Below, one piece after another: positions 26,889-36,723 of a DNA stretch of 64,000 nucleotides. The notes beneath the pieces were generated by a model, which saw only the letters and a program-made list of their open reading frames with translations, was not told the origin of the DNA and did not search any database. Numbering within the stretch: position 1 is the first letter of the stretch; each line of letters opens with the position of its first letter. The DNA comes from JBCBGF01 sp038526915. Its GTDB lineage: Bacteria > Pseudomonadota > Alphaproteobacteria > Rhodobacterales > Rhodobacteraceae. Position numbers and translations under genes: made by a program. Location: contig JBCBGF010000001.1 of assembly GCA_038526915.1 (NCBI GenBank), positions 1,054,001-1,118,000 of the forward strand, given 5' to 3'.

Positions 26889-28054
26889 CACAGCACCTCG
26901 TGAAGCGGGCGGCGTTCGCGTTTGCGTTGCAACTCATAGTGACCAAGCGTTGTCCATCCCACAAGACTGGTCTCAACCGGGTCGGCGCGAAACGATTTGC
27001 GCAGGGCCTCTTCCAAGGTCCGGCGGTCCTTCTTTGGCATGGGTGCGAAGTCGATAACGATCTGGCCGCCCAAGCCGCGCAGGCGCAATTGGCGCGGCAA
27101 CTCGCGGGCGGCGCTGAGGTTGGCTTTCAGCCCGGCGGCGGGCGAGAAATCAGCCCCTGTGTTCACATCGATCGCGATCAAGGCCCGGGTGGGCTCAATG
27201 GTCATCGAGCCGTTGGAGAATTCGATGCCGGGTGACGCCAAACCGTTGAGGCAGGTGCACACGCCGAGGCTTTCCAACGGGTCCTCTGTGCGCTCGATGT
27301 GGTTGGTCATCGCCCTGTCGCCCCAAAGGTGCGTGGTTCCACCGCGCACCGCCTCAGCTGGCGGTGATGTGGTGACGCGAGGATCAATGATCAGCGCATC
27401 CGGCGCCTGTCCAAGCCACTCCACCTCGATGTCGGAGGTCAGAATACCCGCCTTTGCGAGCCATCCAGATTCGAGATTATTTGCGGCCGTCTCAATTGCG
27501 CACCATGTGGTGTAGAGTTCGGTGACCTCAGTAACGATGCCATCCGTCGGTGCGCCCTCGGCAGAGGTTCGGATGATGGCGCCCAGATCCGTGACCGCTG
27601 CGTTGCTATGAGCCTGCGCGGCGAGAGTGTCGGTCACGATCGCAATCAACCGCTCGCGCTCGGACGCTTCGGTCAGCTTTCGGGACGCGTTGATCCCCGG
27701 TGCGCCTGGGGTCAGGATCACGCGGGGGCCCTTGATCAGGATGTTACTGCGCACAGGCAGGGCTTTGCCGGGCTCTGCGTGACCGGCCACCTGCACGGGC
27801 AAGCGATCCCCCTGTCTCAAGCCCTTAGCGACGCGCAAAAACCCTTGCAGACCGTGTGGCAGATCACAGAATGCGCCCTTTCCATTCGGCAAAACCCGGG
27901 CAATCGTTCCAAACGACACCATCCCAACTTCTGGATGCGTTCTGTAGCGGTCAGGGGCTTCGATCCTCAGATCTTCTACCCGCCCATCACATATAAGAGC
28001 ACTGGCTCTCAGGCCGTCTTGCAACGGACCATAGGCGATCACGCGCCCTTTCAC
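26888..28054 (-). CDS. Ribonuclease E/G family protein
   Basis: The 388-residue protein has the S1-like segment ([20 protein letters not shown]) and the RNase E/G catalytic part with metal-binding aspartates in [13 protein letters not shown] and [13 protein letters not shown]. It is shorter than E. coli RNase G (about 490 residues), ending soon after the catalytic core without the zinc-link region. It would process rRNA or mRNA 5' ends in the cytoplasm. It overlaps maf by 4 bases upstream and yacG by 1 base downstream. Confidence 0.87.
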   Translation of the reverse strand: MKGRVIAYGPLQDGLRASALICDGRVEDLRIEAPDRYRTHPEVGMVSFGTIARVLPNGKGAFCDLPHGLQGFLRVAKGLRQGDRLPVQVAGHAEPGKALPVRSNILIKGPRVILTPGAPGINASRKLTEASERERLIAIVTDTLAAQAHSNAAVTDLGAIIRTSAEGAPTDGIVTEVTELYTTWCAIETAANNLESGWLAKAGILTSDIEVEWLGQAPDALIIDPRVTTSPPAEAVRGGTTHLWGDRAMTNHIERTEDPLESLGVCTCLNGLASPGIEFSNGSMTIEPTRALIAIDVNTGADFSPAAGLKANLSAARELPRQLRLRGLGGQIVIDFAPMPKKDRRTLEEALRKSFRADPVETSLVGWTTLGHYELQRKRERRPLHEVL

Positions 28055-28623
28055 GCGGGCCGGACCGTATATCCAGCCGCGCGGAGGAGCGTCGCTGTCT
28101 CAAACAGTGGCAAGCCCATCACCGCACTGTAGGACCCTTGGATCCAAGGGATGAATGCTGCCGCCGGACCCTGGATCGCGTAAGCGCCCGCCTTGCCGTC
28201 CCAGTCACCGGTGTCGAGGTAGGTCTCTATCTCGTCCTCCGACAGCGGCTTGATTTTCACTGTCGTTATAACGTCGCGCAGCCAGGCGTGACTGCGGGTT
28301 TTTACGGCAACGGCGGTGATCACGCGGTGCCGTCGACCGGATAGAAGCCGGAGAAAGGCTGCCGCCTCTGCGCGTCCCTCAGGTTTTCCTAGAACGCGGC
28401 GGCCTACGGCAACGGTGGTGTCCGAGGTAAGCAGAATCTCGTCGTCGCCTATGGGCAGCGCCTCAGACTTTTCGCGCGCCATACGGGCGCAATAGGGGCG
28501 CGGCAGCTCTCCTGCTGCCGGGGTTTCATCGATATCGGCGGGGCGGATGGCATCCGGAGCAATGCCCAATTGCGCCAGCAGTTCCTGCCGTCGCGGGCTC
28601 GCCGATCCGAGGATAAGCTTCAC
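28051..28623 (-). CDS. maf: Maf-family nucleoside triphosphate pyrophosphatase
   Basis: The 190-residue protein starts with GTG at 28623. It has the Maf signature [19 protein letters not shown], the catalytic Asp region [18 protein letters not shown] and the [12 protein letters not shown] strand. Maf proteins hydrolyse non-canonical or selected nucleoside triphosphates to monophosphates and can affect septation. The stop of infA immediately precedes the start, so it is in the same transcript. Confidence 0.9.
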   Translation of the reverse strand: MKLILGSASPRRQELLAQLGIAPDAIRPADIDETPAAGELPRPYCARMAREKSEALPIGDDEILLTSDTTVAVGRRVLGKPEGRAEAAAFLRLLSGRRHRVITAVAVKTRSHAWLRDVITTVKIKPLSEDEIETYLDTGDWDGKAGAYAIQGPAAAFIPWIQGSYSAVMGLPLFETATLLRAAGYTVRPA

Positions 28624-28842
28624 TTATTTGAAGCGGTAATTGATACGCCCTTTTGTCAGGTCGTAGGGCGTCATCTCCACCTGAACCTTGTCGCCAGCCA
28701 GAACGCGGATGCGGTTCTTGCGCATCTTTCCTGCCGTATGTGCAATGATTTCATGGCCGTTTTCCAGCTCGACCCTGAATGTCGCATTCGGCAGGAGTTC
28801 CTTCACGACACCGGGGAATTCGAGCAGTTCTTCCTTGGCCAT
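28624..28842 (-). CDS. infA: Translation initiation factor IF-1
   Basis: ATG 28842 gives the 72-residue IF-1: [20 protein letters not shown], then an OB-fold ending [15 protein letters not shown]. The length and sequence match the family throughout. IF-1 occupies the ribosomal A site during initiation. The 242-base gap to the upstream phosphatase gene (28843-29084) probably holds its own promoter; I see no other gene there. Confidence 0.97.
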   Translation of the reverse strand: MAKEELLEFPGVVKELLPNATFRVELENGHEIIAHTAGKMRKNRIRVLAGDKVQVEMTPYDLTKGRINYRFK

Positions 28843-29084
28843 GTTGTCTCCATTGCAATCACCCGGCTCACTCCGGGCGCTGCTTAAATGAGGGCATAGG
28901 CCGTGTTTTTCAAGCGGAATATGCGATCTGGTGCGTGCAGGACCAGAAACTGCGCGCTGCAAAGAGCCAGATCGCCTGTGCAGTTTGGCGGGCGCTTTTC
29001 TTTTAGCGTAGCGGTGTCTTTAGCCTTCCATACACCGGCCCGGGTGCTGGGCTCTCGCGGTAGCGGGCAAGGGTTGAGCGATGC

Positions 29085-29546
29085 CTAAGCTTCGGCTGTG
29101 GCCGGCCCAAAGCGATCAAGCAGACGTCGTTTTATCTGGTCGCGGGCTTCGCGAAAGCTAGTCAGCTTTTCTTCACGCGTCTCGCCCAGCCCAGTCGGGT
29201 CGAGTATCGGCCAGTACTCCACATCGAGATGAAAAAACCGCGTCAGCTCCAGCGCCTTGCGCTGCGATGCCGGTGAGAGGGCGACCACCAGGTCGAACCC
29301 GGAAAGATCATCGCCCCATTGCTCCATCTCATCAAACGACCGCGAGCGATGACGGTGCAGTTCCACGCCGATTTCGTCGCAGACAGCGATTGAGAAGCCA
29401 TCGATCTCAAGATCGCTTTTCACGCCCGCGGATTGAACATAGGCGCGCTGGCCATAGAGCTTTTTCATAAGCCCTTCGGCCATGGGCGAGCGCACGGCAT
29501 TGTGGTCACAGCAAAACAGGATTGACTGGGGAAAGGGCCCGGTCAC
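29085..29546 (-). CDS. Low-molecular-weight protein-tyrosine phosphatase / arsenate-reductase-like
   Basis: The 153-residue protein has an N-terminal P-loop FCCDHNAVRSPMAEGLMKKL (CX5R with the following Ser) and a later acidic loop WPILDPTG carrying the general-acid Asp. It is of the LMW-PTP fold shared with thioredoxin-type arsenate reductases. Lacking the distal redox cysteines of ArsC, a phosphatase role is likelier. It sits 1 base after UPF0262 in a housekeeping operon. Confidence 0.82.
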   Translation of the reverse strand: MTGPFPQSILFCCDHNAVRSPMAEGLMKKLYGQRAYVQSAGVKSDLEIDGFSIAVCDEIGVELHRHRSRSFDEMEQWGDDLSGFDLVVALSPASQRKALELTRFFHLDVEYWPILDPTGLGETREEKLTSFREARDQIKRRLLDRFGPATAEA

Positions 29547-29547
29547 C

Positions 29548-30030
29548 TCAACCCCCGAAGTGCAACACGCAGATCAAGGTGAACAGGCGCCGCGCTGTGT
29601 CGATATCCACGTCCGCTTTGCCCTCCAGCCGTTCCTGAAGAACCCGCGCACCTTCATTGTGGATCCCGCGACGGGCCATATCGATGGCCTCGATCTGACT
29701 GGGCGGCAGCTTCTTCACGGCGTCAAAGTAGCTTTCGCAGATCTGGAAGTAGTCTTTCACCACCTGTCGGAACGGCCCAAGTGACAGATGAAATTCCGCC
29801 GCGGGATTTTCGTCCTCGGTCTGTACGTCAAACACCAAACGCTTCTCACGGATGGCAAGCATCAGGCGATATGGCCCCGCAGGCACATCGCGCTCGTCGC
29901 GTGCCGGTAGGACAAAGCTATTGTCTTCCAGCAAGTCAAAGATCGCCACTTTCCGCTCTTGCTCGATCTCGGGCGTGGGCGGGGGCAGGGCGCTGTCGTC
30001 AATCGCGATATGGCATATGCGGGCGGTCAC
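29548..30030 (-). CDS. UPF0262 family protein
   Basis: The 160-residue protein matches the UPF0262 alphaproteobacterial family in length and sequence (MTARICHIAIDDSALPPPTP ... FHLSLGPFRQVVKDYFQICE). Function unknown. It overlaps the hisD stop by 4 bases and precedes the phosphatase gene, an arrangement conserved in Rhodobacteraceae, so it is co-expressed with histidine synthesis. Confidence 0.88.
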   Translation of the reverse strand: MTARICHIAIDDSALPPPTPEIEQERKVAIFDLLEDNSFVLPARDERDVPAGPYRLMLAIREKRLVFDVQTEDENPAAEFHLSLGPFRQVVKDYFQICESYFDAVKKLPPSQIEAIDMARRGIHNEGARVLQERLEGKADVDIDTARRLFTLICVLHFGG

Positions 30031-31337
30031 TTTGGGGCCTCGTTCAACTTGTCCAACCGGGCACGCACGCTCAGCCCATGCGCCTCAAGGCTTTCCGATT
30101 GCGCAAGCGTCTCGGCCGCAGGACCGATTGCCTTCAACGCGGCGGGCGTCATCTGCGCCAGCGTCGTGCGTTTGACAAAGTCCATCACAGACAACCCGCT
30201 GGAAAACCTGGCCGACCGCGCCGTGGGCAACACGTGGTTCGGGCCGCCGATATAGTCGCCAATGGCCTCGGGCGTCCACTGGCCCAGGAAAATCGCGCCT
30301 GCATGTTCGATCTTCGCGGACAATGCTTGGGGATCGGCCACACAAAGCTCCAAATGCTCAGGCGCAATGCGGTTGCTCAGCGCTGCCGCCTCATCCAGAT
30401 CCCTAACAGTAACAATCGCTCCAAAGTCCCGCCAACTCGCGCCGGCAATCTTGCGGCGCTCAAGGACCTCAAGTCGCTTGTCCACAGCCGCCGCGACCTT
30501 TCTTGCGAGGTCGGGGCTGTCGGTGATCAGGATGGATTGTGCGCTCTCATCGTGCTCGGCCTGGCTCAGCAAATCGATGGCAATCCAGTCCGGATCATTG
30601 TCTTCGTCCGCGATAACCAGGATCTCGGACGGACCAGCGATCATGTCGATGCCGACCTGCCCGAACACCCGGCGTTTGGCGGCAGCAACGAAGGCGTTGC
30701 CCGGCCCCGTGATCTTGTCCACCGGCGCAATGGTTTCCGTCCCGTAGGCCAAAGCCGCAATCGCCTGCGCGCCACCGATGCGGTAGATCTCGGACACGCC
30801 CGACAGCTTTGCGGCCAGCAGGACAAGGGGATTGGCTTGGCCTTCAGGCGTCGGTGCGCAGATCGCGAGTCTCGGAACGCCAGCCACTTGCGCAGGGATG
30901 GCATTCATCAAGACAGACGAAGGGTAAGAGGCGAGGCCACCGGGCACGTACAGCCCCGCCGCGCCCACCGGGCCCCAGCGCCAGCCTAGCGTCGCACCGG
31001 TGTCATCCGTCCAAGACGCGTCTTCGGGCATCTGTCGTGCGTGATAGCTGCGGATGCGTTTAGCCGCCAATTCCAGGGCTGCGCGCTCATCCGCGGGGAC
31101 ACGGGCGCAATGCTCCTCAATTTCGTCGGCACTAAAGGCCAGCGTTTCAGGCGTCAGCGTGGTGCGGTCAAATCGCTCCGTCAGCTCGATCACCGCCGCG
31201 TCACCCCGGGTGCGCACGTCTGCGATGATGTCGGCCACAACCGCATCGACATCCGGCGAATCCTCACGCTTCATCGTCAGCAGCGCATTGAATCGCGCCT
31301 GGAAATCACTGTCTTGGCTATCGAGAAACTGTGGCAT
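30027..31337 (-). CDS. hisD: Histidinol dehydrogenase
   Basis: ATG 31337 lies six bases after AGGAG; an ATG one codon earlier and a longer frame are less likely. The 436-residue protein has the family signature with a central VDKITGPGNAFVAAAKRRVF, IDMIAGPSEILVIADEDNDP and LLSQAEHDESAQSILITDS, and the zinc/catalytic histidine region APEHLELCV. It oxidises L-histidinol to L-histidine with two NAD+. Cytosolic homodimer. Confidence 0.96.
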   Translation of the reverse strand: MPQFLDSQDSDFQARFNALLTMKREDSPDVDAVVADIIADVRTRGDAAVIELTERFDRTTLTPETLAFSADEIEEHCARVPADERAALELAAKRIRSYHARQMPEDASWTDDTGATLGWRWGPVGAAGLYVPGGLASYPSSVLMNAIPAQVAGVPRLAICAPTPEGQANPLVLLAAKLSGVSEIYRIGGAQAIAALAYGTETIAPVDKITGPGNAFVAAAKRRVFGQVGIDMIAGPSEILVIADEDNDPDWIAIDLLSQAEHDESAQSILITDSPDLARKVAAAVDKRLEVLERRKIAGASWRDFGAIVTVRDLDEAAALSNRIAPEHLELCVADPQALSAKIEHAGAIFLGQWTPEAIGDYIGGPNHVLPTARSARFSSGLSVMDFVKRTTLAQMTPAALKAIGPAAETLAQSESLEAHGLSVRARLDKLNEAPK

Positions 31338-31402
31338 CATATGCTCCTGACGCCCCACATACCCATGACATCCCGCGGCCTCAACCTATCAGATCGGACG
31401 GG

Positions 31403-31882
31403 TCAGTCGGGATGCGTAGGGGCTTTGTCGGACCGAGCCAGATACGGCCGCGTGACATCGGCAAGCGTCACCTCCAACGCCTCGACATCAATGCCGATGG
31501 CCCCATCGCCTGCCAGCGTCAGCGTCAAACGACCGGTGCCATCATCGCCGGGGGTGAACGCGATTGAAAGTAGCGACAGAACGGTCTCACTCTCTGATCG
31601 GTCGATGCCTTGGGTTGCAACGTGCAAGACATCTTCGATGGTCAGCACGGACTGAACGCGCTCATAAGGTGTGCGCCGCTGTTCTGCCACCGCCGCATCC
31701 TCCCATCGAAAACGGTTGAGCAAGATCGCAAAGCGCCGTTCGCGACGTCGCCACGTCATCTCAGAGATCGGAAAGATGCTGTCTTGCGTCACGGATGACA
31801 CAACTTGCAGGTCTTCCACATCAAACGCACGCAGCCGAAGCGGCCTTTCGGCACCATCTTCAAAGCGGGCATCGTCGGTCAT
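31403..31882 (-). CDS. DUF2948 family protein
   Basis: The 159-residue protein matches the DUF2948 type usually found between murA and hisD in alphaproteobacteria ([20 protein letters not shown] ... [20 protein letters not shown]). It has a mixed alpha/beta pattern with no catalytic motif I recognise. It overlaps the murA stop by 4 bases. Function unknown. Confidence 0.85.
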   Translation of the reverse strand: MTDDARFEDGAERPLRLRAFDVEDLQVVSSVTQDSIFPISEMTWRRRERRFAILLNRFRWEDAAVAEQRRTPYERVQSVLTIEDVLHVATQGIDRSESETVLSLLSIAFTPGDDGTGRLTLTLAGDGAIGIDVEALEVTLADVTRPYLARSDKAPTHPD

Positions 31883-33147
31883 GAGCCCGGCACCCTTTCA
31901 ATCGTTGCGCCGCAGGCCGACAGCTTTTCTTCCACCCGCTCATAGCCGCGGTCGAGGTGGTAGACACGGTTCACGCGCGTGTCCCCTTCTGCAGCCAGCC
32001 CGGCAAGGATTAGCGACACACTCGCCCGCAGGTCCGTCGCCATGACAGGCGCCCCCTTCAACCGCTCAACCCCTGTAACCGTCGCTGTGCCGCCCTGAAC
32101 GTCGATCTGTGCGCCCATCCGCATCAGTTCGGGGGCATGCATGAACCGGTTCTCAAAAATGGTCTCTTCCAGTTTGCTGACCCCGTCGGCCGTACAGAGC
32201 AGCGCCATCATCTGGGCCTGCAAATCGGTCGGAAAACCGGGAAACGGGGCCGTCGCGACATCAACCGCCCGGATCCGCCCGTTCTTTTGCGCGACCTTCA
32301 AACCGCGCGGCGTCTCCTCGACCGAGATACCGGCCGCATCCAGTCGTTCCGCAAAAGCCTCCACCAGCGCCAGCGTGCCGCCAAGGCACACAACCTCGCC
32401 ACCGCAAATAGCCGGCGCGAGCATATAGGTGCCCAGTTCGATCCGGTCTGTGACAACCCGATGCGTGGCACCGTGCAGCTGGTCAACACCCTGCACCGTT
32501 ATCGTATCCGTGCCGGCCCCGTCGATCTGCGCGCCCATGGCCGTTAGGCACGCCGCAAGATCCACGATTTCGGGTTCGCGCGCAGCGTTTTTGAGCACAC
32601 TTGTGCCCTTCGCAAGTGTTGCCGCCATCAGGACATTCTCGGTCGCGCCGACAGAGACGAACGGAAATGTGACGGTGCCCCCCGTCAGTCCGTTTGGTGC
32701 CGAGGCATGAACATACCCATCGCGCAAATCAAGCTCCGCCCCCAGCGCCTCAAGCCCCTGCAGGTGCAGGTCCACCGGGCGCGCACCAATCGCGCATCCC
32801 CCCGGCAGCGACACGATGGCCTGGCCATACCGTGCCAACAGCGGCCCCAGAACCAGGATCGACGCGCGCATCTTGCGCACGATGTCGTATTCAGCCTTCT
32901 GGCTTGTCAGATCATGGGACGACAAGGCGATCACGCGCCCGTCCTGTAGGGCCGAAACCTCTGCGCCTAGGGACTGCAACAGGGTCGTCATCGTCTGGAT
33001 GTCTGACAGGCGCGGGGCATTGGTCAGCGTCAGTGGATCATCTGTCAGCAACGTCGCGGGCATCAGCGTCAGACACGCATTCTTCGCCCCCGCAATAGGA
33101 ATATCGCCGCGAAGCTCTGCTCCGCCTGTCACCACAATGGAGTCCAT
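31879..33147 (-). CDS. murA: UDP-N-acetylglucosamine 1-carboxyvinyltransferase
   Basis: The 422-residue MurA begins [20 protein letters not shown] with the substrate-binding KNA segment. The catalytic Cys loop reads [20 protein letters not shown], with Cys at the usual position. It transfers enolpyruvate from PEP to UDP-GlcNAc, the first committed step of peptidoglycan synthesis, in the cytosol. A fosfomycin-sensitive Cys form is expected. It heads the leftward operon murA-DUF2948-hisD. Confidence 0.96.
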   Translation of the reverse strand: MDSIVVTGGAELRGDIPIAGAKNACLTLMPATLLTDDPLTLTNAPRLSDIQTMTTLLQSLGAEVSALQDGRVIALSSHDLTSQKAEYDIVRKMRASILVLGPLLARYGQAIVSLPGGCAIGARPVDLHLQGLEALGAELDLRDGYVHASAPNGLTGGTVTFPFVSVGATENVLMAATLAKGTSVLKNAAREPEIVDLAACLTAMGAQIDGAGTDTITVQGVDQLHGATHRVVTDRIELGTYMLAPAICGGEVVCLGGTLALVEAFAERLDAAGISVEETPRGLKVAQKNGRIRAVDVATAPFPGFPTDLQAQMMALLCTADGVSKLEETIFENRFMHAPELMRMGAQIDVQGGTATVTGVERLKGAPVMATDLRASVSLILAGLAAEGDTRVNRVYHLDRGYERVEEKLSACGATIERVPGS

Positions 33148-33156
33148 CTGCCTGCC

Positions 33157-33294
33157 TCAGTTCTTTCCGGTGTCTTTTCTGGCGCGCGCTTGGGCTTTGC
33201 GGCGTTGAAGATTCGCTTTCAACGCAGCCTTAAGCCGGTCTTCCCGACCATTTTGCCCTTTCGGCGCACCAGATTTGCCGGTGGTTTTGTTCAT
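33157..33294 (-). CDS. Small basic protein upstream of murA
   Basis: The 45-residue frame from ATG 33294 (MNKTTGKSGAPKGQNGREDR ...) ends 9 bases before murA. It is lysine- and arginine-rich with one predicted helix (LKAALKANLQRRKAQARARK). Small basic proteins of this kind occur just upstream of murA in Rhodobacteraceae, which is my reason for calling it real. Function unknown; it may bind nucleic acid. Confidence 0.6.
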   Translation of the reverse strand: MNKTTGKSGAPKGQNGREDRLKAALKANLQRRKAQARARKDTGKN

Positions 33295-33378
33295 GGGACG
33301 TCTTTATCCCACCAATGGCAAACGGTCCAGAATGGGCTTGCGCGACAGGGGTTTTGACCGTATCTCCCGCGCCATCGT

Positions 33379-33453
33379 GCTGCTGTAGCTCAGTGGTAGA
33401 GCGCACCCTTGGTAAGGGTGAGGTCGGGAGTTCAATCCTCCCCAGCAGCACCA
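33379..33453 (+). tRNA. tRNA-Thr (GGT)
   Basis: A full cloverleaf is present: acceptor GCTGCTG with CAGCAGC, D arm GCTCAGTGGTAGAGC and anticodon stem CACCC/GGGTG around loop TTGGTAA with anticodon GGT. The T arm is GGGAGTTCAATCCTCCC, with an encoded CCA. It is transcribed opposite to the murA operon. Confidence 0.96.
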
Positions 33454-33582
33454 TTCCGCATAGATCTAGAAAGACACGACAGCGACCCGGCCAAAAATCC
33501 AGGGTGCGCTAGGGTGCTGCAACGCTGTCGGACAGCGCATGTACTGCAGCCCGCACATCAAACGTCTCTGGGAATGGCGACC

Positions 33583-33696
33583 CTAAAACCGGCCAATCGA
33601 GAACAGGATATAGTTCATTGAGGCTTCCGCCTGCAGGATACAGAAGGCGATCGTGAAGATCCCGCCAATCACCAACATATTCGCACCCGTCGGCAT
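33583..33696 (-). CDS. Possible 37-residue membrane protein
   Basis: ATG 33696 has AGGAAGTG eight bases upstream and encodes MPTGANMLVIGGIFTIAFCI and then LQAEASMNYILFSIGRF, a single hydrophobic helix. The good ribosome site and membrane-type sequence support a small membrane protein; length and lack of a known family limit confidence. Confidence 0.4.
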   Translation of the reverse strand: MPTGANMLVIGGIFTIAFCILQAEASMNYILFSIGRF

Positions 33697-34092
33697 CGCC
33701 CGGTCACTTCCTGTCTTTGGCCAGGGCAGGCGGCCGCAGCCGCCATGCCCAAAGCCAAGTCTTTGAAAACCGTCGCAACCTTGCGACAATCCATTTCGGG
33801 TCTGGTGGTACACACTCACTCGTTACGCGTCGAACGGCTCACACACAGCCGCATAGGACAACCACCTTCCGAAGCACTCGCACACACACAACACTTACAA
33901 CACACTGCCGAAACGCGGCGAACTCGTTACTCCATCGAACATCAAACACACATGCTCGATGGGCCTGTTGTGACGCTGTTTACGATTCTCAACAATTAGT
34001 TAAGTCTTTCACGTGATGGCATTATCTTTCATCCGACGATGGATGATTTTTCATACATTCAACACAGAGAGCGGGAAGCCCAGCGTATCGGA
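33697..34092. other. Low-complexity intergenic stretch rich in CA repeats
   Basis: A plus-strand frame from ATG 33745 to 33999 encodes 84 residues (MPKAKSLKTVATLRQSISGL ...), but its composition follows the ACAC-rich DNA (HTH/HTQHLQHT-type words), so I do not call it a gene with confidence. The region from 34000 to 34092 is AT-rich and ends at the stop of the TIM-barrel fusion gene. Confidence 0.4.
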
Positions 34093-35184
34093 TCACGCGG
34101 TGCCGCGACCTGCGTGAAGGCCCGCCGGCAAGCTGGCCACAAGCAGATCCGCGGCAGACGCGCTTAACGCGAGGGGCACATCGTGCAGAATCGCCAAACG
34201 GGTCAGCGCTTGCAGATCCACGTCACCGCCGTGGGGAATGGTCGGGTCCGCAAAAAACACCACCGCATCCAGATCCCCGGTTGCGACCAGTGCCCCGAGT
34301 TGCTGATCCCCGCCACGCGTACCGCGCTCAAGACGGCGGATGCGCAACTCCGGCGCCACCGCAGCCAGCGACTTTCCGGTGCCACCCGTACAGATGACAG
34401 AATGGCCCGCCAGCGCAGCGCGGTGCCGTTGGAGCCACGCAACCAGATGCGACTTACGCGTGTCATGGGCGACAAGGGCAATGCGGCGTGGGGCGCTTGA
34501 CCGCAGCGTGGCGGCAGAAGCATGGCGCAAGATCGCCCGCACCTGAGCGGCAAATCCAGCGTCGTCAGGGTCGAACACGCCGTCCAGCGCGGCTGTTCCA
34601 ACGGTGAACCCGGTGGCCCCGGCCTCGGCCGCCGCCATGATCCGTTCCGCACGGTCAATGCTTCCCGCCATGATCACGGGTTTCGGCACAGCCTCGCAGA
34701 CCTGGCGCATCAGGTCCGGCACATCGCCCGCATACCGGTACGCCAGCAAGTCCAGCCCGTGAACATGTTCGAGGTCCGCCAACCGTTTGGCCGACGTCAC
34801 AATGTCCGCGGCAGAGCCTTCCAACACGCTGGGATGCCCAGTGATCCGCCCGGGAAACGGATAGTACCGAACAGGGTGATCCCGCGTGATCTGGGTCACC
34901 GCCGCCGCCCGGGTGCCGCCAAGCAGACAATCCACGTCCAACTCAATGGCCGCGCGCGCCGATGCCAGTTCGCTGTCTTCATCGAGGCTGACAACCTCAA
35001 GATACGACCGTCCACCAGACGCTCGGATACGGTCGCCGATCGCCTTTAGGTCCGTCAGCGGAAGGCCCACGTCCTTAAATCCAATATGCCGGACACCGCC
35101 CTCCAACGCCTGTTCCAGCCGGTCGCGCGCATCCGGAATTGTCCGGTCGTTGGACGTCAGCATCAGGATAAAATCAAAGGCCAT
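34093..35184 (-). CDS. TIM-barrel phosphate-sugar-type enzyme fused to a methylglyoxal synthase domain
   Basis: ATG 35184 gives 363 residues. Residues 1-220 form a HisA/NanE-like TIM barrel: FDFILMLTSNDRTIPD, VRHIGFKDVGLP, and a phosphate-binding end with KPVIMAGSIDRAERI and ATGFTVGTAALD. Residues from about 240 match methylglyoxal synthase: RRIALVAHDTRKSHLVAWLQ, TGGTGKSLAA, RGGDQQLGALVATGDLDAVV, FFADPTIPHGGDVDLQAL. The catalytic Asp of AHDXXK and the GGDQQ Asp are present. That domain converts dihydroxyacetone phosphate to methylglyoxal and phosphate. Such a fusion is unfamiliar to me; the barrel may supply or shield the triose phosphate. Confidence 0.8.
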   Translation of the reverse strand: MAFDFILMLTSNDRTIPDARDRLEQALEGGVRHIGFKDVGLPLTDLKAIGDRIRASGGRSYLEVVSLDEDSELASARAAIELDVDCLLGGTRAAAVTQITRDHPVRYYPFPGRITGHPSVLEGSAADIVTSAKRLADLEHVHGLDLLAYRYAGDVPDLMRQVCEAVPKPVIMAGSIDRAERIMAAAEAGATGFTVGTAALDGVFDPDDAGFAAQVRAILRHASAATLRSSAPRRIALVAHDTRKSHLVAWLQRHRAALAGHSVICTGGTGKSLAAVAPELRIRRLERGTRGGDQQLGALVATGDLDAVVFFADPTIPHGGDVDLQALTRLAILHDVPLALSASAADLLVASLPAGLHAGRGTA

Positions 35185-35383
35185 AAACCACCCGTTATCT
35201 GGACGCCCGGGGCAGGGCACTGCAGCCGGTTGCTACATGAGTATGGGTGTGTGCGGCCTCTAGATGCAATGCGCCGGGTATCCGACCCCTTGCCCTTGTT
35301 TGATTATTGCCGGCGTTGGCGGCACGGTGCCATTTCTAAGCGGGCGATGTGTGCTTAAGGTCGGCTGGCAGTCGGGAGGGGGA

Positions 35384-36553
35384 ATGAAGACCGAAGTCGC
35401 AATTATCGGGGGCGGCCCGTCCGGGCTCCTGCTCTCGCAACTTCTCAACAAGGCGGGCATCGCGACGGTCGTTCTCGAACGTGCCAGCCGCGTCCATGTC
35501 TTGTCCAGGATACGCGCTGGCGTTTTGGAGGCCGGAACTGTCGCCATGCTGCAAAAGGCTGGTGTGGCGGATCGTGTGGCGCGAGACGGCCAGGCCCATG
35601 CCGGCTGCCATCTGACCGACGACGACCTGATGCTTCGGGTCGATTTCCAAGACCTGACAGGCAAGTCGGTTATGGTGTACGGCCAAACCGAAGTCACAGC
35701 CGATCTCTATGCGGCCCAAGACAATATGGGCACGACCATTCTTCACGAGGTGGAGGATATGGTCGTCCAGGGCGCTGACTCGCTCAAACCTACTGTGGAG
35801 TTCACGCATGCAGGCGAACGCAAACAGGTGGCATGTGCCTTTGTTGCGGGCTGCGACGGGTTCCACGGGGTCAGCCGCAAAACGATACCGGAACACAAAC
35901 GGCGCACATTCGAACGCGTCTATCCATTTGGCTGGCTTGGGGTTTTATCCAAGACGAAACCGGCGCATGAAGAGTTGATCTATGCAAACTCGGCCAGTGG
36001 CTTTGCCCTTGCATCGATGCGCAGCGACCAGCTGAGCCGCTACTACGTGCAGGTTCCTTTGACGGACAAAGTGGATGAATGGAGCGATGACCGCTTTTGG
36101 GATCGGCTTCACGCCTCCCTGCCCGCAACCGTTGCGGCCTCGCTGGAAACCGGTCCGTCTATCGAGAAATCAATTGCCCCCTTGCGATCCTTTGTGAGCG
36201 AACCTTTGCGCTGGGGCCGTCTCTTCCTGGTGGGCGATGCCGCGCATATCGTTCCGCCAACCGGTGCCAAGGGCCTCAACCTCGCGGTGTCCGATGTCTT
36301 CTACCTGCATCAGGCGTTGATCGACGCGTTGCGTAACAACGACGAAACGGGGATTGATCGCTATTCGGATCGCGCCCTCGCCCGGATCTGGAAAGCGATG
36401 CGCTTTAGCTGGCAGATGACAACCATGCTGCATCAGTTCGCGGGGGAAGACACGTTTGCCGCACAAATGCGGAAAGCATCGCTGGACCATCTGGCAAAGT
36501 CAGAGACCGCGCGACGTGACTTTGCTGAGAACTATGTCGGGCTTCCCTTTTAG
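35384..36553 (+). CDS. pobA: 4-hydroxybenzoate 3-monooxygenase
   Basis: ATG 35384 follows GGGAGGGGG; the upstream frame from 35264 is not needed. The 389-residue flavoprotein starts MKTEVAIIGGGPSGLLLSQL (GXGXXG FAD site). It has the DG-type motif CAFVAGCDGFHGVSRKTIP and the GD motif GRLFLVGDAAHIVPPTGAKG. It hydroxylates 4-hydroxybenzoate to protocatechuate using NADPH and O2, feeding the beta-ketoadipate pathway. No pobR-type regulator or pca genes are in view. Confidence 0.92.
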   Translation: MKTEVAIIGGGPSGLLLSQLLNKAGIATVVLERASRVHVLSRIRAGVLEAGTVAMLQKAGVADRVARDGQAHAGCHLTDDDLMLRVDFQDLTGKSVMVYGQTEVTADLYAAQDNMGTTILHEVEDMVVQGADSLKPTVEFTHAGERKQVACAFVAGCDGFHGVSRKTIPEHKRRTFERVYPFGWLGVLSKTKPAHEELIYANSASGFALASMRSDQLSRYYVQVPLTDKVDEWSDDRFWDRLHASLPATVAASLETGPSIEKSIAPLRSFVSEPLRWGRLFLVGDAAHIVPPTGAKGLNLAVSDVFYLHQALIDALRNNDETGIDRYSDRALARIWKAMRFSWQMTTMLHQFAGEDTFAAQMRKASLDHLAKSETARRDFAENYVGLPF

Positions 36554-36723
36554 CAGGGCGGCGCTTCATCGCGGGATGCACTCCGCGCATCCTGAAAGAG
36601 TACAGCCAACGGAACCGTCCGCACCCACGTTAACGACAAGTCCAGCACGAGACATACGCTGACCTGTCACCCCATCAATGCGCGCTATTGGTCACCCGTA
36701 GGTTTCGGGCGTCCGCCTGCGTC

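Noticed and set aside
29781..30989. 402-codon plus-strand frame opposite hisD and UPF0262
   Set aside because: Arginine/glutamine-rich shadow of conserved housekeeping genes.
33801..33920. Possible CRISPR or tandem repeat in the ACAC-rich stretch
   Set aside because: The CACA words are irregular; there are no constant repeats with spacers of equal size.
33745..33999. 84-codon ORF after tRNA-Thr
   Set aside because: Its amino-acid make-up follows the CA-rich DNA; no family or strong ribosome site.
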